Shown here one piece after another: positions 25,384 to 56,809 of a stretch of DNA of 64,000 bases (the stretch's first letter is position 1; each line of letters opens with the position of its first letter). The notes beneath the pieces were generated by a model that saw nothing but the letters and a program-made list of their open reading frames with translations, made no database searches and had not been told where the DNA came from. Made by a program: the position numbers and the translations under genes. The stretch is from Polydactylus sextarius. Lineage: Eukaryota; Chordata; Actinopteri; Polynemidae. Location of the stretch: contig CM028914.1 in assembly GCA_016801845.1 (NCBI GenBank), positions 12,235,772 through 12,299,771 of the forward strand, in the 5' to 3' direction.

Positions 25384-28300
25384 AGAGGTGACCCCCCACC
25401 CCGAAACCAAACGATTTCTTTCATTTATTCAGTCCTGCTCCCTGCCCCTCAGCCCACCCACCTCTGCCTTCAACAACACGTCTTTCTTTGATAATAGGTA
25501 GTTGTGGCTCCTGCAGTTGTTACGTGATTATTGAGTCTCTGTTGGAAGAGTGGTGCTCTCTGTCCTAAGCCAAAATGTTTCCAAATGTGAGCTGGCCCAT
25601 CGAGCAAAAGCCCAGCTCCTTAATGCTGTAGGTAAAGCGAAAAATTGCATCCTCTCCATTGTGATCATTGATCAGCTCATAAAAAGCCAGGGCTGGAAAT
25701 ACAGTTTAATGAGATGTGTTCAAACTGAATGTGAAATGAACCTTAGAGGCTGCTCTAATGTTTACAGAGTCTGTGAAAAACACCGCGAGGGACAAGAATA
25801 GACTGTTAGTGTGGACAGAGCAAATTAAAGATTTGAAAATGTTGAAAACGTCTCAGTTCAGAGTGAAATAAGCGGAAGAACTGGAGTTCAAGGTAAATTT
25901 TAGATATCACTCAGTCAGACTCTGAGCTGTGATGTGAAATGTGCTTTCAACATTTGAAATGAAAGCTCTTCAGTGCCGAGTTAGGAAAAAAAACGTTCTC
26001 TTGCATTCAGTCTGAACACTTGCTTTAGTTGAATTCATGTGCTCAGTCGCTGCACACTCTTGATGGTGTCTTAAGACAGAAATCACATTATGGAGAAGAT
26101 AAAGCATTTGTTTGCCATGAAAAATAGATCTCACTTAAGCAGAAGAAGTACAAGAAAATATTACTTGGCCAAACATTGACAGTTTGACAGCCAAAGATAC
26201 TCAGAAGCATATCAATATTTTTAATTCTAAAAACAAATCAGATGATATATCCTAGCAGAAATCTTGTCAGTGGTCCATGGCTGACATTGCTTCTGGCGAA
26301 CTCAAATACTATTTTGCCGTTCTGTGTCGCTGGGATGATGTTTGCTAAGATAATAATCGATCTTTCCCCAAAGGTGAAAGGATACTGATGCTCTAAAGTA
26401 TCAGTGTAGCTCTTCAGTTGCATCAGTTTTTCCTTTATTGGAAAAAAAAAAAAAAAAAAAACACACAAATTACAGTCACGAAAAAGGAGACGTTTAGTCA
26501 TACCTGCAAAGCGACAGAGGTCAACTTTTTTCCATTTGTCTCATGTCGCCCCGGGTATAAATACAGGTGACACATACCAGCTCTTTATCTTTTGTCTTAA
26601 GACAACTATCGAGAATGTCAAGCGACTGAGCAGTATATTAAGCTCTAATGGCCTTGTTTGCCACTTTGTCCTCTCAGCCAGTAGCTTTTAGGTGGCTGAT
26701 GAATAAAGTTCATAGAGGAGATCAGAACAATTGCTGCTCCTGGATTGTGGGACTGAGGGCACATGCTGTTCTCCCCCCTCCCATAAAGTCAATGACCCAG
26801 CCATTATCCATCCACAGTGTGTCTACAGATAAAAGCACTTAACACCAGATTATAAAAGATTAGCAGTCGCTTACCTGAATAAATGCTTCATGTAGTCCAG
26901 TACTCCAGATGGAGATATCCTTCTGGGTTGTTTTTTTTTTGTTTGTTTGTTTGTTTTGTTTTGTTTTTTGGGAGGGGTACTTAAAAATATATTTTTGTTA
27001 TAGTCGTTATTGGGCCACATAATTATTACAAGTATTTCAGGTGTATTTATTTGTATTTATTTACTTATCACAAAACCCACTAAACACACAAGTATATTCC
27101 AACATGCTTGATAAATGCACAGCTGTTTAATGATGATGGGCCAGAAGAGCTGAAGGCATCAGAACACGTGTCTTCCACGTCTTACTAAAACCTGCTCCCG
27201 TTACATTAATATTCACTCATTCTGGCATTTATATACATATATAGAGATGAATAAAACACTGTCCAGATACTACAGCAAAGAGTGAAATATTTGAAATGAT
27301 ATCAAAGAAAATTAAGAGCATTAAGAGACCACTGTTCTTTAAAATTGATCACTTAAATTGATCAAATATTTAAGTTTCAGTTGAGTTTTCATGAGATCAG
27401 ATTGAGGTGATTTGATCCTATGAAGGAATCAAACCAAGAAGAAAATCTTTTCTCGTAAAGGAAACTCAACACATTTTTCAGAATGTAAATGAAAAGAAAG
27501 ATTCTGGTTTGTTATGATTCCAAAATATTTACAAAGACAAAGAAATCGTTTGATATTTTGGAGAATTTGCTTATTCTCACAATGATTTAGCACATAGAGA
27601 GCGGCTGTAATCGTCATATCAAGAACATAAATAAGCACGTTTCCCAAACTATCCATTAAGATTCCTAGTCCTCCAGACAGCTTGAAGAGAATCTGCCCAT
27701 TTTAGTTAAGAGATCAGAGATTTCTATCTGAATAAATGAGTTGGTGTTAACAGCTGTGCAGCAACAACATCACACACCAAATCACCAACACCACGATATT
27801 TTCCACTGAGAGAAATCCACACCCCCACCGTGCCTCTGTAAGTGGATCATACTCTGATCTGATCTGTATTCTCCATCACGTTTCTCTCTCTCTGCTGTTT
27901 AACAAACTGCTGACGGTGCAGCGCCTCAGTCACGTTTGCAAATCACAGGAAACTCAGTCTTTATGTCACTTGTCACAAAACCAGACTAGGACAAAAAACT
28001 GTTTTCTACATATATTCATTGGTTTTAATATATTTGACACCAACCTTTTTATTCTAATCCACAATCATAATTAACAATTAGTTTTATAACGGATTCATAT
28101 AACGGGATCTGCAGAAAAATTTACATCACTTGCATTAAAAGTGTAACATTCCTTTCAAATACGCACTATAATATGACTATATGGAACAATACTCAATGAC
28201 TGTAAACTAACTATTCCACAATTTTACTATGAAAACCACAATGGAAATTCTTGGTAAAACCTGACCCAATTTAAACTCAAGTCACTTTCACATTTAAAAA

Positions 28301-31300
28301 TGACCTTGTTCCCGTTAACACACACCTCATGTTCTCTCTTACTAGTACATTGTTAATCTTTGGTGTTTGCTAAGCCCCAGCTTCATTTACTTACTGTGCT
28401 CACAACACGGTAACACTGTCCACGATAACAGTGGCCGGTTTTCTAAATTCATCGTAAACTCCAAAACAGAAGTGGCTTCTAGTTTGCGGCAGATTTTTTA
28501 TTTATTTATTTTTTATTATTTTTTTTATCATATCCAGCTAATACTTATATCATCAAGTTGGATGAGAACACATACTCTACATGTAATGAGATCATGCAAA
28601 AAGACCAAAGTTTCTGGCAAAAAAAAAAAAAAGTTAGCGTTGTCACCAGCTGATGATCCATGTCGATGACGTGAAAGTCAAGGAGCAGCATTGTTTTTGC
28701 CCTGAAGGTAGTGTTACGTAGTTTACACTGGTGACAATAACTAACCGTGACAATGATGTGACAAGAGTAAAAGGCGTAGAGGATGTGGACGTAGTGATGC
28801 GTTTGACAGATGTAGTGCTATCTCAGGTAAAGATCGAGCAGGAGTTGCCGTAGCTGCTAACATTACATGATAGTAGATGATCGTAGGGGTGGGTTTTACT
28901 GAACGTTCTTTTGGACACGTGAATTATTCCCCAACTTTCCCAACCGACGCTGTGACATCATCATCCCCCACGCTTTGGTCGATGCAGTGTATTTCCAAAA
29001 ATGTCAGGACTTTAGTGATAACCAGGTTCTGTATATCGTGCCTCCACTTTCCTGGCCCAGTCACTGACTGACTGACTGACGAAACACCCAGCAACCGGCA
29101 CCGATTAGTCATCTTAGACACAACGGGCCATCACCTCCTTCCCACTTTCAGTCTCGCTGGTTGATGGGAATTCACCTCCCGAGTCTCCTGTAACTATCCC
29201 GTGGACTGACTGGTGAAGAGTGTCAGACTGTCAGTGGAGCAGAATGTACCACATGTCCCAGAACGTCCTCAGAGACTTGGTGAAATAGGTCGACATGAGG
29301 TGGTCTTTTTCTTTTCATTTTCCTTTTCATCTTTTTTTTTTTTTTGTGAGCGATTCTCCTGGTCACGGGGCATCTATCGATCTGGAATGTACTGTCAAGA
29401 CACTGGATCTCTCTTAGGAAATATCACTACAATGGTTGTCTATAGAAGCGTTGCTTGATACCTGAAGAAGACGGAGAAGTACCAGAAGACAATGGACATT
29501 AAAGTCATTTCAACCACTCACCTGGGCATGGACGTGTATGTATATTATGAGTACTAATTGTGAGTTTGAGCGAGTGCTGGAGTAGTGTACATATGATAAT
29601 TCTGTCTTGTAAATCAATGGTTTTAATCCATGCATCACGAGGCCCATCAGACGGATCAGATATTGACTTCAAACGGTCAAAATCTCCAACCACCGGACTG
29701 AGGTGGAGGTGAAAATGTTGTCAAACAGTCTGAGAGGCACCAGTCTATAAACTCCGCCTCTGCCTTTGAGAGCTGCTAAACTATATAAAGGTGTTGAACC
29801 AGTCTGGCTTTCACTGGAGAGTTGTAGTGTCCTATTGTGGCCTCGCTGCTGCTGTTTTCATCCTGCTTTCAAACCCTCACATGAACAAAAATTCTCGGGA
29901 AAACATACAGCACATAAAGATGATAATTATCGGCTTCAAATACTCGTATCTCCAATCTGCAGCTTTGACTTAAAATTGTTTGTCGGTATCAGCCTTAAAT
30001 AAAATATCTTGCCAATCAGATTATCGCTGCCTTCGAATGGGGCCGTGTTTACCGCGTTCACGAGAAGAGTCGACATCAGCACTTCCCTCGCGTGGTAATT
30101 CACGACCTCGGACTTTGAAACATTTGCAGATTCACTGGACAGTAAGTCAATATATTGTGATTTTAGTAGCATAGAGGTTTTGATCGTAATTTCATAATGC
30201 GGTTGAAGAAAATGTTGACACTCTCGATGGCCTCTGTCATTTTAACGAGCCAAGCATGCGGTGAATCTGACTTCCCATGAACCGAGAATAACCACAAGCT
30301 CCATTTGAAGGCAGCGCGTATAAGTAGTTTGTAGGTTTTTATTCCAACTCTGCAGGTGTTAGATGATTAGTAAAGCGTTGACGAGAGTTGAGGAACACAT
30401 GAGTTAAAGTCAGAGCAGGAGGTTTAAATCACACAAGACCTTTAACAGATCGCACAGGGCAGGAAAGTCCAGAGAAGCAGAGGTGCCACGTGAAACAAAG
30501 TTTTCTCAGGATCTTGTTATAATGACAAAGATTTCTACTTAACCTGAAATCAGGAGTTGTTTCCTATAACTCTAAATAAAATGAATATGTAGTTACATTT
30601 ACATTGATGCCATTATTACACCAATAAGTGGACTGAGAGTTTCATGAAATTATAACATTTCAACTTTTTGGGTTAAAGCTGTTGTAGTCCAATTAAAGAT
30701 TTACTGCACCACAAAAACCACGTTGCTGTTTCCCAGACCAGCGACTTCCTGTGGTCACGTGACTGTCGTGTCTGAAACAAAGTAATATAACGTCGAGAAT
30801 GAGATTGTCATCTCCTACCGACTGACAACTGAATATTTTCTTGTTTAGGTTGAATTTAAAGCTGTGTATTTATTTATTTTTTGTAAAATAGTCGGAGTTC
30901 ATTCATTTCAGTAAACAAACCAGTATAAGGTCAATTGTTTCAGTGATGAAATGGTTTCTTCAGTGCAAAACAACAGTAATGCAGTCGTAGATGATTTAGG
31001 TTTTATGTTCATGGCAAAAAAAAAATAACTTGGTGACAGAACACCATGTCTGGTTGTTGTATTTCTATAACAATAGTTCCAGTACAGGCTGGGTCTTATT
31101 TTCCCAGTACTTGTCGTACTTTTTCTGTTTAATGAGATTTGATTTGACTCGATCAAATACTGACAGTAATTTATCTTTACAGCGTAATGTCTTCATGATG
31201 ATACAACTACCAAGAAGTCCAGAAAAATCTGCGCAAATCTGGCAACAATGCTAATGTCTGCTAATTAGCACCAAGTGAAAAGTACAACTGAGGACGATGG

Positions 31301-31646
31301 TGATGTTACTGTTTTAATAGTTTGACCTGATAACGGCAGTTGAGTAACAATTTGACCTGATAGCGGACGACCGAGACTTTCTGGACCAAATGTCAAATCT
31401 TTAAATACCAAAACACGTGAACATCATGCTGGTAGAAGAGAAAACACGATGAAATCTTCAGAGTTTGTTGGCTTTTCCCCCTCATAAGATAATAGTTGGT
31501 GGATTGACACAAATTTGTGACAAATCTGTTCTCATCCAGTAGGATTTTATTTCTTACAATGACATACTTTGTCATCATAATAAGATACTCGGTCTTTTGT
31601 CATTATAACAAGATCAAGATCTTTTTTATGACACCGAGATGATGTC

Positions 31647-31648
<2 letters not shown>

Positions 31649-31690
<42 letters not shown>
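31649..31690. repeat. (TA)n microsatellite
   Basis: About 21 uninterrupted AT/TA units in the intergenic region. Confidence 0.97.
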
Positions 31691-31694
<4 letters not shown>

Positions 31695-34600
31695 TATTGT
31701 ATTTTTTCTACCCAGTGGAATTTCTGTGCCGCCATGGAAAACTTGTTCAACACGTCAAACTTGATCAACACGGGGCATGTCGTAGGTTTTCAGTCCACTG
31801 TGATTCACTGTTTTTTTTTTTTTTTTCAAAAATCACTAATGTGGTTTCACAGCGGGTCTTAATCGTTGACGTGAAGTTGACCGCTGCACCTTCTGCGCTC
31901 TGAACGTAGAGACGCACCACGACGGCGCTCGGTGACGAGTATCCACGGGTTGAATTCACCAAAAACAAATAAAAAAAAAAAGCTAAAAAAAAAAAAAAAA
32001 AAAAAAAACCCTGTGAGTTAGTTATAAGCCATTACTCAATATATTGAGAATTGAGGTCGTCACTGTATGAGCAATAACAAACGTTCACTATCATTCCTTG
32101 TGGTAAATCCTCTACCTAAGCTTGTGAAACCCTCACTCGCTCACGCTCTGCTGCCTGCACTAAAGGTTCCTCGGGTCGGACATTTCCTTCTCCCCACCGT
32201 TAATGAAAGCTAGCAGAAGTTTCAGCTCTGCTCTCCCATATTCTGTCTAACAATAGGGCCCTCCATGAATCTGCACTGTGTGTCTATGTACACAAAAAAA
32301 GCTTTTTTCTTTTTCTCTGTAAGCAATAATGATGTTGCATTAAAAGGCTCTCTGAGGGTTTGTCTTCTGCTGAAGGATGCAAACAAAATGTAGTTCTGTC
32401 AGCCATACTCGAAAAGGTCACTTAACCTCAGCGTAAACGTTGAGTTTCTTCAAGTCAAATTCTCATTCATTTTTCCTACAGTGAGAGGAAATACGAGTCA
32501 TAATCTGCTGTCTGTGGCAAAGATCAATGAACACCTGCAACTCCAGCAAGAAGTCCTCAGTCAGTCTGATTTCATCTTATGACGTCAATATGACCCAAAC
32601 CTTCAGATGGAAAAATGAATGTGAAGATTTCGTCTGCTGTGATAAAAGAGGCAGGACATTTTAGTCAGAGTGAACATTTGAAGAGGTTGCCTGAAGTTTG
32701 GACTTCTCTGTTCAAATGTAGGCCAGCGGCCAGCGTGGATCAGGGGTGGGGGGGTGTGATCACAGAGGACTGTGATTGGTTCAACCATCTCCTTCTTGTC
32801 CTCCAGGCTTGAAGACAAACCCCACGATTGGCTCTTATTCAACATGCAGGATAGGTTTAAATAAAAAACAGTAAAACACACGTTGAGTACCTGTATTATC
32901 TGTGTTCCTGTAGTATATAAATATGTGTATTGTAATTGGTGACTAAATATCATGTATATAAAGATTAGACCAAGTCTTTGATGCCTGACGCCTTTTCTTT
33001 CCTTCGTCAGTTTCTGTTTCTGTCCTCAGGTGAAATCTCGGCTCCAAAACTGGGACGACTGCAGTCGTCTGCTCCTGACATCACTTACCCAGCATTCATC
33101 TCTCTGAACTGATTTAGACGACTGACTCACTCTTAAAGGAATAGATGTCCCTCATTCACTTTCTAGCAGGGAGTTGGATGAAATTGTGGAAACGACTTTT
33201 ACCTAAATCATTTTAATGACGTGGAGGTATTTTTACTAGTCCAGAGTTTAAGATCGTCTCCATTTTTCCAGCTGTTATTTATTCCAGCTGTTTGTACAGC
33301 ATAGTATTACCCTAATATTGTATCAGGGGTGTATTAACACAGCTGATACTTCCATTGACACAGGGTTTGTATTCAATCAACAAAAGTTAAGGCAGTGATA
33401 GAAATTGTTTGTATTAATTTTCTGCTGCAAATGATCAACTTTATTGATTTAGTTTTCCATAAAATTTAAGCTTTTTAAGCTTTTCAGTTTAAGGTCATGC
33501 ACTGGACATGAACTACTCACATTTTATGCTACTTTATACTAATATTCCAACACAATGAGTATAAAAGAAATATACTTTTTACTCCACTACATTTCTCTGA
33601 CACATATGACATATTACTATAACCTTTCTAGTTCACAATGTATAAAATACACATGAAGTTAAGAGCCTCAGATGTTGTTAACAACTCCACTAAAGGGTAA
33701 ATAAAAAAGAAATAGTTAGATTTAAAAGAGCTCAATGAGACTGAAGTTTTTTTAATGTAAAAATTAAATACAAAGTGGCGCAGCAGAACCTTTTTAATAA
33801 AAAAAAAAAAATGATCTGAGTAACTTTAATGCTGCAGGCAGTTTGTCAAACAGGCTCCGGGGTTATGAAAATCACACAGCGGAGGTAAATGTAATTTAGT
33901 GTTAAGTCGCAGAGGTGAGTAATATTGAACCTGAACAAACTGCTGTCATGTGGCACAGTGAAATGCCAGAAGCTCAACAGTGCGCAGAGCCATGATGTGA
34001 TGCCGTAACAGGCCTGTGATGTGGAGCGCTTCGCTGTCTGCTGTTACATAAACGGCTTTACAGAAGTGAGCAGTCCTCCACATTCCCTCTATAAAAAGAC
34101 ACCTCATTTCACCCCCACTCCACTCGTAATCTGGTTTTATTCTCTCCAATCCTGAAGTTTGGGTTTTGAGTAAAATACAGTAGTGAAAATCAGAGAGGAG
34201 GGTAAAACAAAACAAAACATGAGGGTCCTGCTTCAGCTGAGTAAACGAGGAACAAACTAAGGTTTGATTCGAACCATCGACTCAGGAGCCTTATATCAAT
34301 TTAAATCTACAAAAGCTTCAACCACGGACCAACGATGAGACATCGGGTCTGTGGACACAAACGCATAAGAGACGAGTCACATGTCTGAGACAAACAGCTG
34401 CAGATGACGACGTTATTTTTTTTTTAAATTTCCTCTTTCGTTTTAGTTATTTTGAGTCTGTCCATCTATCTTAGTGCACGTTTACTGTACACTCTTCATG
34501 CACAGTATAATACATACATACAACACATGTAGCTTGACCTGCTTCTTCCTGACTGGTGCATTCTGGGTAACATACCGTCCTCAGAGACTCACGGGGCTAC

Positions 34601-36051
34601 AGCCGTTAGTACGGTCTTGTGATGCTTCAGTGATTATAATCAAATAATAAAACACACACACTACTCTGAAACTGGCCTCTCTCCATAATAAATACTTTTA
34701 CTTGTGGCACTTTAAGTATATTTTCATTTGATTTTGGAAAAAGATCGATGGCGTTCTCAGTCCACAAAAAATGTTTTCATTTCTTGGGTCTGGTTGCTCT
34801 TTGGCTCAAGGTAACTACTTGTCAAGAAAAAAAGACGTGACAGCAAAAGTCGTGTCACTTTAATAAAGATGTTTTATTTACACAAGTGCAACGGCATGAG
34901 AAGCCTTTTTTCTCTCTCTCTTTTTTCTTTCTTTCTTTCTTCTTTTTGACATATTTAGAAATACATATATTAGTATTTGTTTTGTATCATTTGTGTAACT
35001 TGTATTTCAGAACTTTTAGTTACAAATATTTTAGATATTGTTACACTTTGATATTTGACACTTAGTTTCTAAAAGAGGAAAGTTCTTCTTCACTGCAGGA
35101 AACACATGATCAGACTGGTTTTAAAATTTATGTGGAGGAGAAAATCAAAACTATGTTATAAATGCTCCCTCGCCTCTCGCAGGGGTTAGATTCCCCACAC
35201 TCATAAACATTTCACACGCTTAAAAATACCAGTTGGACCGCGATATAAATGTACATATACTAACCCACAATGAATCGAAACCGCGAGAGGTGAAACACGA
35301 TGTCGTCACTGTATCATTACTAGAGAACTAGAGTTGACCACAAACTGTTGTATGTGGTCAAAATGAGCAAGAGAAAGAGGAAAAAAAACAGCATCATATA
35401 ACATGAAACAGAAGTCATTTCCAGGATCTTAAAACATTTTATTTATTACACGCACAAAAAAATGTACACATCAAATAATGCACAGTGCATTCTGGGAACA
35501 TTCAAAAACAAAAGCAGCTTTTCGACACAACGACGAGCATAAACGAAGAGAAAAAGGTTAATAAACTGTGTGATCTCTCATCAATCTACGTGAACGGTAA
35601 CGGAGGGAAAAGTCAAAATCACATGATCAACCAGACTGAAACTGTAGAGGTGAATTAATTTCAAACATCTTCACTCCAGTGGATGATTTTTGCGTATGTG
35701 TGTGTTTGTTTGAAAACGACGTGTTGGTGCAAATTAAAACGTCTTTTCCTCTTTTCAGTTCAGCACAAAGAAGCCGTGCACTTTCAGGCACATGTACAGC
35801 GAGCTCTTCAAACTTATTTATATGCCCAGATACAGTATATTTACAATGTAAACTAATGACTTGAAGTGCACAAATATGTAACGTAAATATTATTGTTTTT
35901 GATCTTAAAACTCAGGCGGTTCCTTCAAAATAAGACATGTCTCAATGAAAAGGAAATCAAACAGTCTTACAAAGTGCATAAAGTCTGTTAAGTGTGTTCT
36001 CATCAGCTGTAACGCAACAAGTTTTATTCACTGCTTTGTGTATTTATAGGC

Positions 36052-36113
<62 letters not shown>
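36052..36113. repeat. (AAT)n microsatellite
   Basis: About 20 uninterrupted ATA/AAT units. On the minus strand this may fall within the trim37 3'UTR. Confidence 0.97.
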
Positions 36114-36114
<1 letters not shown>

Positions 36115-37402
36115 TATCCTTCAAGTCAATGAGAGACCAAAAAAGGGGCCTGAAAAATGCAGCACCAATTTAATCCAATTACAAAAAAACCCAACATATT
36201 GTTTTGGAAAAATCTGCCTCTTAGTGTTTGTTCATAGCATAAAGAAAAACATGAGAAACATCTGTGTTGGAAATCCACAGGACACTAGTTTTCCTCAAGA
36301 GTCTGAAATATCAGGACTTAACGGGAACAATTTTCGTCTCCGGGTTTTTGTTTTGTTCATGTCGCCTCAGCTCTGAGGATTTCAGTCCACAGAAAGCAGC
36401 CGTTTTATAATCCATGTGATGGTTTAGCCTTTTTCAAATGTCAAATAAAAGACGGAAACTGCAAGTTGCTGCTTCGACTTGCTATTTAAAAGTGAAGACA
36501 TTTACATAAAATATCCAGAGAAGGTAATCAAGGCTTACACCGAGAAAGGAAGCACTGAATTTATGAATTCATCACAAAAACTGAACGTTTGAGGAATGAA
36601 TGAGGAAGCGAAGACAAAACCAGACTCGAACTGAACTAACAGCACGCCGTTATAAAACACTCAAGTTCTTATTAGACACGCTACAGATTATATTGATCCT
36701 CACACACTTGCAAATATGTTGTAGTCTTAAAATTTAAAAAGCACTTACACACTGAAAAGTTAACAGATTTGTGCCGAAAGTTTCATTATTGTCATTAATT
36801 AAATGCCCTGTAGTTCAGGTAAGACGTTAACGCTTCTAAGGAAAAGTAACAAGATTCAGTCGTACATGGCTGCTGCCGTCGTCGCGTTTTCCTTCTTCTG
36901 TCTTTACAGAAGTGACCGCGAAAGGAGTAAAAATATTTACATCCCTCAAATGTTGATGACCAAGAAAGGCAGCACGTTGAAATATTAAACCGCTGAGGTC
37001 GTTGCTGAGCAGTGGAGTCACTGAGCGCAGACAGAAATACAATCAAAGTCCCATTTGAACAGAGGTGGTAAGTCTGTAATGAAGGGCAACATCACTGTGT
37101 TCGTAAAATGTTAATGACAATAAATATTATTAATATAAATGATGATGTCTGATCTCGTCTGAGATGTTAATTAACTGGCCCGACAGACACCAACATGTGT
37201 TTTTCTTTTTCTGGACAAACCGGATGATAAGACAATCAAGTTGTTGCATCCATTTTGAATTCATGCAAAAAAAAAAAAAAAAAAGCTTCTACTCCACAGA
37301 CGTGTATAACTGGTGTGTATGCGTGTGTGTTGCCTTCAGCCGTTATTGCGTCGCTGTGTGGTCACTGAGGATAAAGCAGGAGGTTTCCCCGGTCGAACAG
37401 AA

Positions 37403-53990
<16,588 letters not shown>

Positions 53991-54011
<21 letters not shown>

Positions 54012-54071
54012 TTCAGCCAGTTTGAAAATTCTTGATCACAAAGACAAATCAAAGAAGTTGCAGCCAGTGGC
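53991..54071 (-). CDS. trim37: trim37 exon 2, with start codon
   Basis: Acceptor TTCTTTTTAG, then about 60 bases of 5'UTR, then ATG at 54011-54009 and MDEQSVE before donor [24 protein letters not shown] is the N terminus of vertebrate TRIM37, so the start is secure. Coding part 53991-54011. Confidence 0.95.
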
Positions 54072-55442
54072 CTAAAAAGAAAATCAACATGAGAGACGAG
54101 TCATTTAATTGTGTTCTATTAGTTCATCTGTGTTATGTTGCAAAAAACAGCAAAGAATCTGCATTATAATGTCTAAAAACCCTAAATGTCTATTCCGTCT
54201 GACTAACAATGATAAAACAAAAATGTTGTATTTTTAATCAGAAAATAAGATTATTATACCACCTGTAAAACTATTCTCACTTTCAGCTGCATTATTGCGT
54301 GCTGACAATTTAAAAACACAAAAGATCCATAGATCAAGTTATCAAGCCTTCAAATGCATATGATACATAAAAAATGCATATTTTACCCCATTTCTAAAAA
54401 CATGTAGGCTAATGAAAAACCTTTTAGAAATGTTATTTTTTCAACCTGATAAGAAACACAAATTAGGTTATAATTAGTAAGAAAACTTCAGATTATGGTC
54501 AAGAAGATCATTGGTTGAATATAACTAAATACATTGACATGAATTTCATTTTTATAGTTTAACGTCACAACATTTTAGGTGGAAATATTGTACTGCTTCA
54601 GTCACTGAAACTTTACAAATTATGTTTTTTTACATATAAGGCGTATAAACTGCTTATATATTTCATACATTAAATCACTGAAATAATTAACACACTTATA
54701 AAACACTGATTTGATCTCAGTCGTGATATACCAAATATTTCATGGTCCCTGCTTCTCAAATGGAGGGGTTTGCTGCTTCTTTTTTAAATTATTTAAAGAA
54801 TGATTTAATAATTTTATATCACTGACTGGTCAGAACAGGCACAGTGACGGTGTCAATGGGGCCTCTGGGTAATTGTGATTGATAGTTGACTACTAGATTT
54901 CTTTTTATGTGTGTGGGTTATCACAAATGAATCAATCAATTGATAGAGGAAGTAACGACCAAATATTATACAATACACATAAATATCAGCTCCACTTCAA
55001 CCAACTTCAAGATTAAAGTTCTACTTTCATATCAAAGCATAACTAACAATAACATATAGACATACAGGACTATTATCTGAAACACAGCAATTTTACAGAC
55101 AGTCACGTGAAGTAGACATATTAAACTGTAAAAAAAATACTATAATTTTTATATGGCCCCACAAGGAAAGTACAAATAATGCTCCATAAAAACAGCAAAA
55201 CACAGTTTTTACAACAAGCAGTTGACATCACCGCTAGCTTGTGTAGTCAGTGCTAAATAACATAACGAGGCCCAGCATCAGCAGACATACTGACAACTTA
55301 CACGACCGGTAGTAGTAATGACGAGAGCTTATATTTGCTGTTTACCTGTTTATATAAACCAGTGAGCTCAGACGACATGAAAAACGTCTATAAAAATATC
55401 AGGCTAGCTAGCTCGCTGGCATTAGCAGGGTGGCTCACTCAC
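54072..55442 (-). other. trim37: trim37 intron 1
   Basis: About 1.37 kb of AT-rich sequence between the 5'UTR exon and the ATG exon. Nothing else was recognised. Confidence 0.7.
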
Positions 55443-55600
55443 CTTCCCAGACTCGGCTTCGTCTGTCACACCTGGTACACAAACGACTGGAAAACGAGTG
55501 CTACATTATATATTAAATATTCTAACGCTCGACATGCGTTGACTCCGCTGGTTTATCTTTATTCAAATACTAAAATAAGGCTTGGTTTAGTTGTGTGAAA
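55443..55600 (-). other. trim37: trim37 5'UTR exon 1 (right edge approximate)
   Basis: On the minus strand a strong donor, GGGAAG|GTGAGTGAG, lies at 55443/55442 in a CpG-richer stretch. It is the obvious non-coding first exon to join exon 2 at 54071. The transcription start is not defined by the sequence. Confidence 0.6.
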
Positions 55601-55639
55601 GCAAAATAGTGGTCAATAGAGGATGAAAGGTGGCTGTTT

Positions 55640-55860
55640 TTTCGCCCTGAGTTGAAGATGTAGCGGTAGCGCTTTCTCTGAAGCTGTCTGTCCCCTAGCA
55701 ATAACCAATCACAGAGCGCCTGTTCTTCTTCTACGGATATTATTGTGTCGCGTTTGACAGAAGGATAAAGAGACGTTACCGCCACCAATCGGAGAGATGG
55801 TGGAATTACGTTAGCCCGTTGGCGGTTAGTTAATTGGCAACAAGTTTAATAGATGATTAA
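55640..55860 (-). promoter_or_regulatory. trim37: Probable trim37 promoter
   Basis: CpG-richer DNA just upstream of trim37 exon 1, with two CCAAT motifs on the plus strand (55705-55709 in ATAACCAATCAC; 55785-55789 in CACCAATCGG). No TATA box is evident. Such CpG/CCAAT promoters suit a broadly expressed gene. Confidence 0.5.
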
Positions 55861-56631
55861 CCTTTTAAAGTTTTTTTTTTTCTAAAAGGGATAATACAAA
55901 ACATCAGTTGCTATTTTTGTTTCCTAGAAATAACATTGATAAAAAAAAAATTGATAATATTTTTTTCTGTTATTTTTCAAGAAAATATGAGAATTTGCTG
56001 CTTTCAGTGTTTTACCTTGTGGCAGCTGGTGGCTTGTTGGTGAGGTGAGGGTAGGGGGCAGTATCTAGCAGATAAAGTAGTGATAATCCATTTTGAGAAC
56101 CCTCTGCACTGACTCCTATGTGTTTAGTCTTTTGTTAGGGAAGAAGATGGGTCGTTTTTTGAGTTTTACTCAGCAATACTTATATACAACAAAGATGTTA
56201 TGTATGAGTCTCTTGATGATTGCAACACAAGTTTATCATTTATTCTTTTTTGAAAGAAGACACCAACATTTAGACAGCTTAGCTTCATTTTAAGTAAACA
56301 CATGTGCAAAGCTGCTCTCCTTGAGGACAGGTCTTTTAAGGTGCTGACATAGATTGTGTAAAGAAAAAAAGTGCTGGATCACCTGTTCATGGAAGTCTAT
56401 TAATGGCAGATGAAATAAAATCAACAACAATAACTTTAAAATAAATAAATTTAAGCCATAGTTTTGAGTTCATAAGTCAAAGTTACTTACTTTCACGTAC
56501 TGACTGAAAATATGAGACACACCTTGTTCTCTCATCACTAATATGCTGCACTATAAAATATAATACAAACATCATGTTGATAGTCAAAGTAGTTTGAGGA
56601 GGACTCCGTTCAGCCTTTTAGTATAGACATA

Positions 56632-56732
<101 letters not shown>

Positions 56733-56761
56733 TAAAATTGCTGTACCCCTATTGTTGTTTT

Positions 56762-56809
56762 ATGCAAACCGTCTGAAGCTGGATAGGACACACAGAGGCA
56801 TATGCAAAT
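56762..56809 (+). promoter_or_regulatory. Octamer ATGCAAAT and near-octamer upstream of pou2f3
   Basis: ATGCAAAT at 56802-56809 is the exact binding motif of POU class 2 (Oct) factors. ATGCAAAC at 56762-56769 differs by one base. Their position about 0.5 kb upstream of pou2f3 suggests possible autoregulation. This is inference from motif and place. Confidence 0.4.

Larger units (their letters stand above)
25384..37402. other. Intergenic region and 3'UTRs between convergent ppm1e and trim37
   Basis: About 12 kb with no exon I can support on either strand. The left part presumably holds the ppm1e 3'UTR (AATAAA at 26702 and 26878). The right part holds the trim37 3'UTR on the minus strand (TTTATT on the plus strand near 36022, 35428 and 34873). 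The rest is AT-rich DNA with homopolymers, a TA array at 31.65 kb and an AAT array at 36.05 kb. Small open frames here have no recognisable domain. Confidence 0.7.

Noticed and set aside
28367..31254. Several short open frames on both strands in the ppm1e-trim37 gap
   Set aside because: None exceeds 100 codons, shows a domain, or has paired splice signals; expected by chance in 12 kb.
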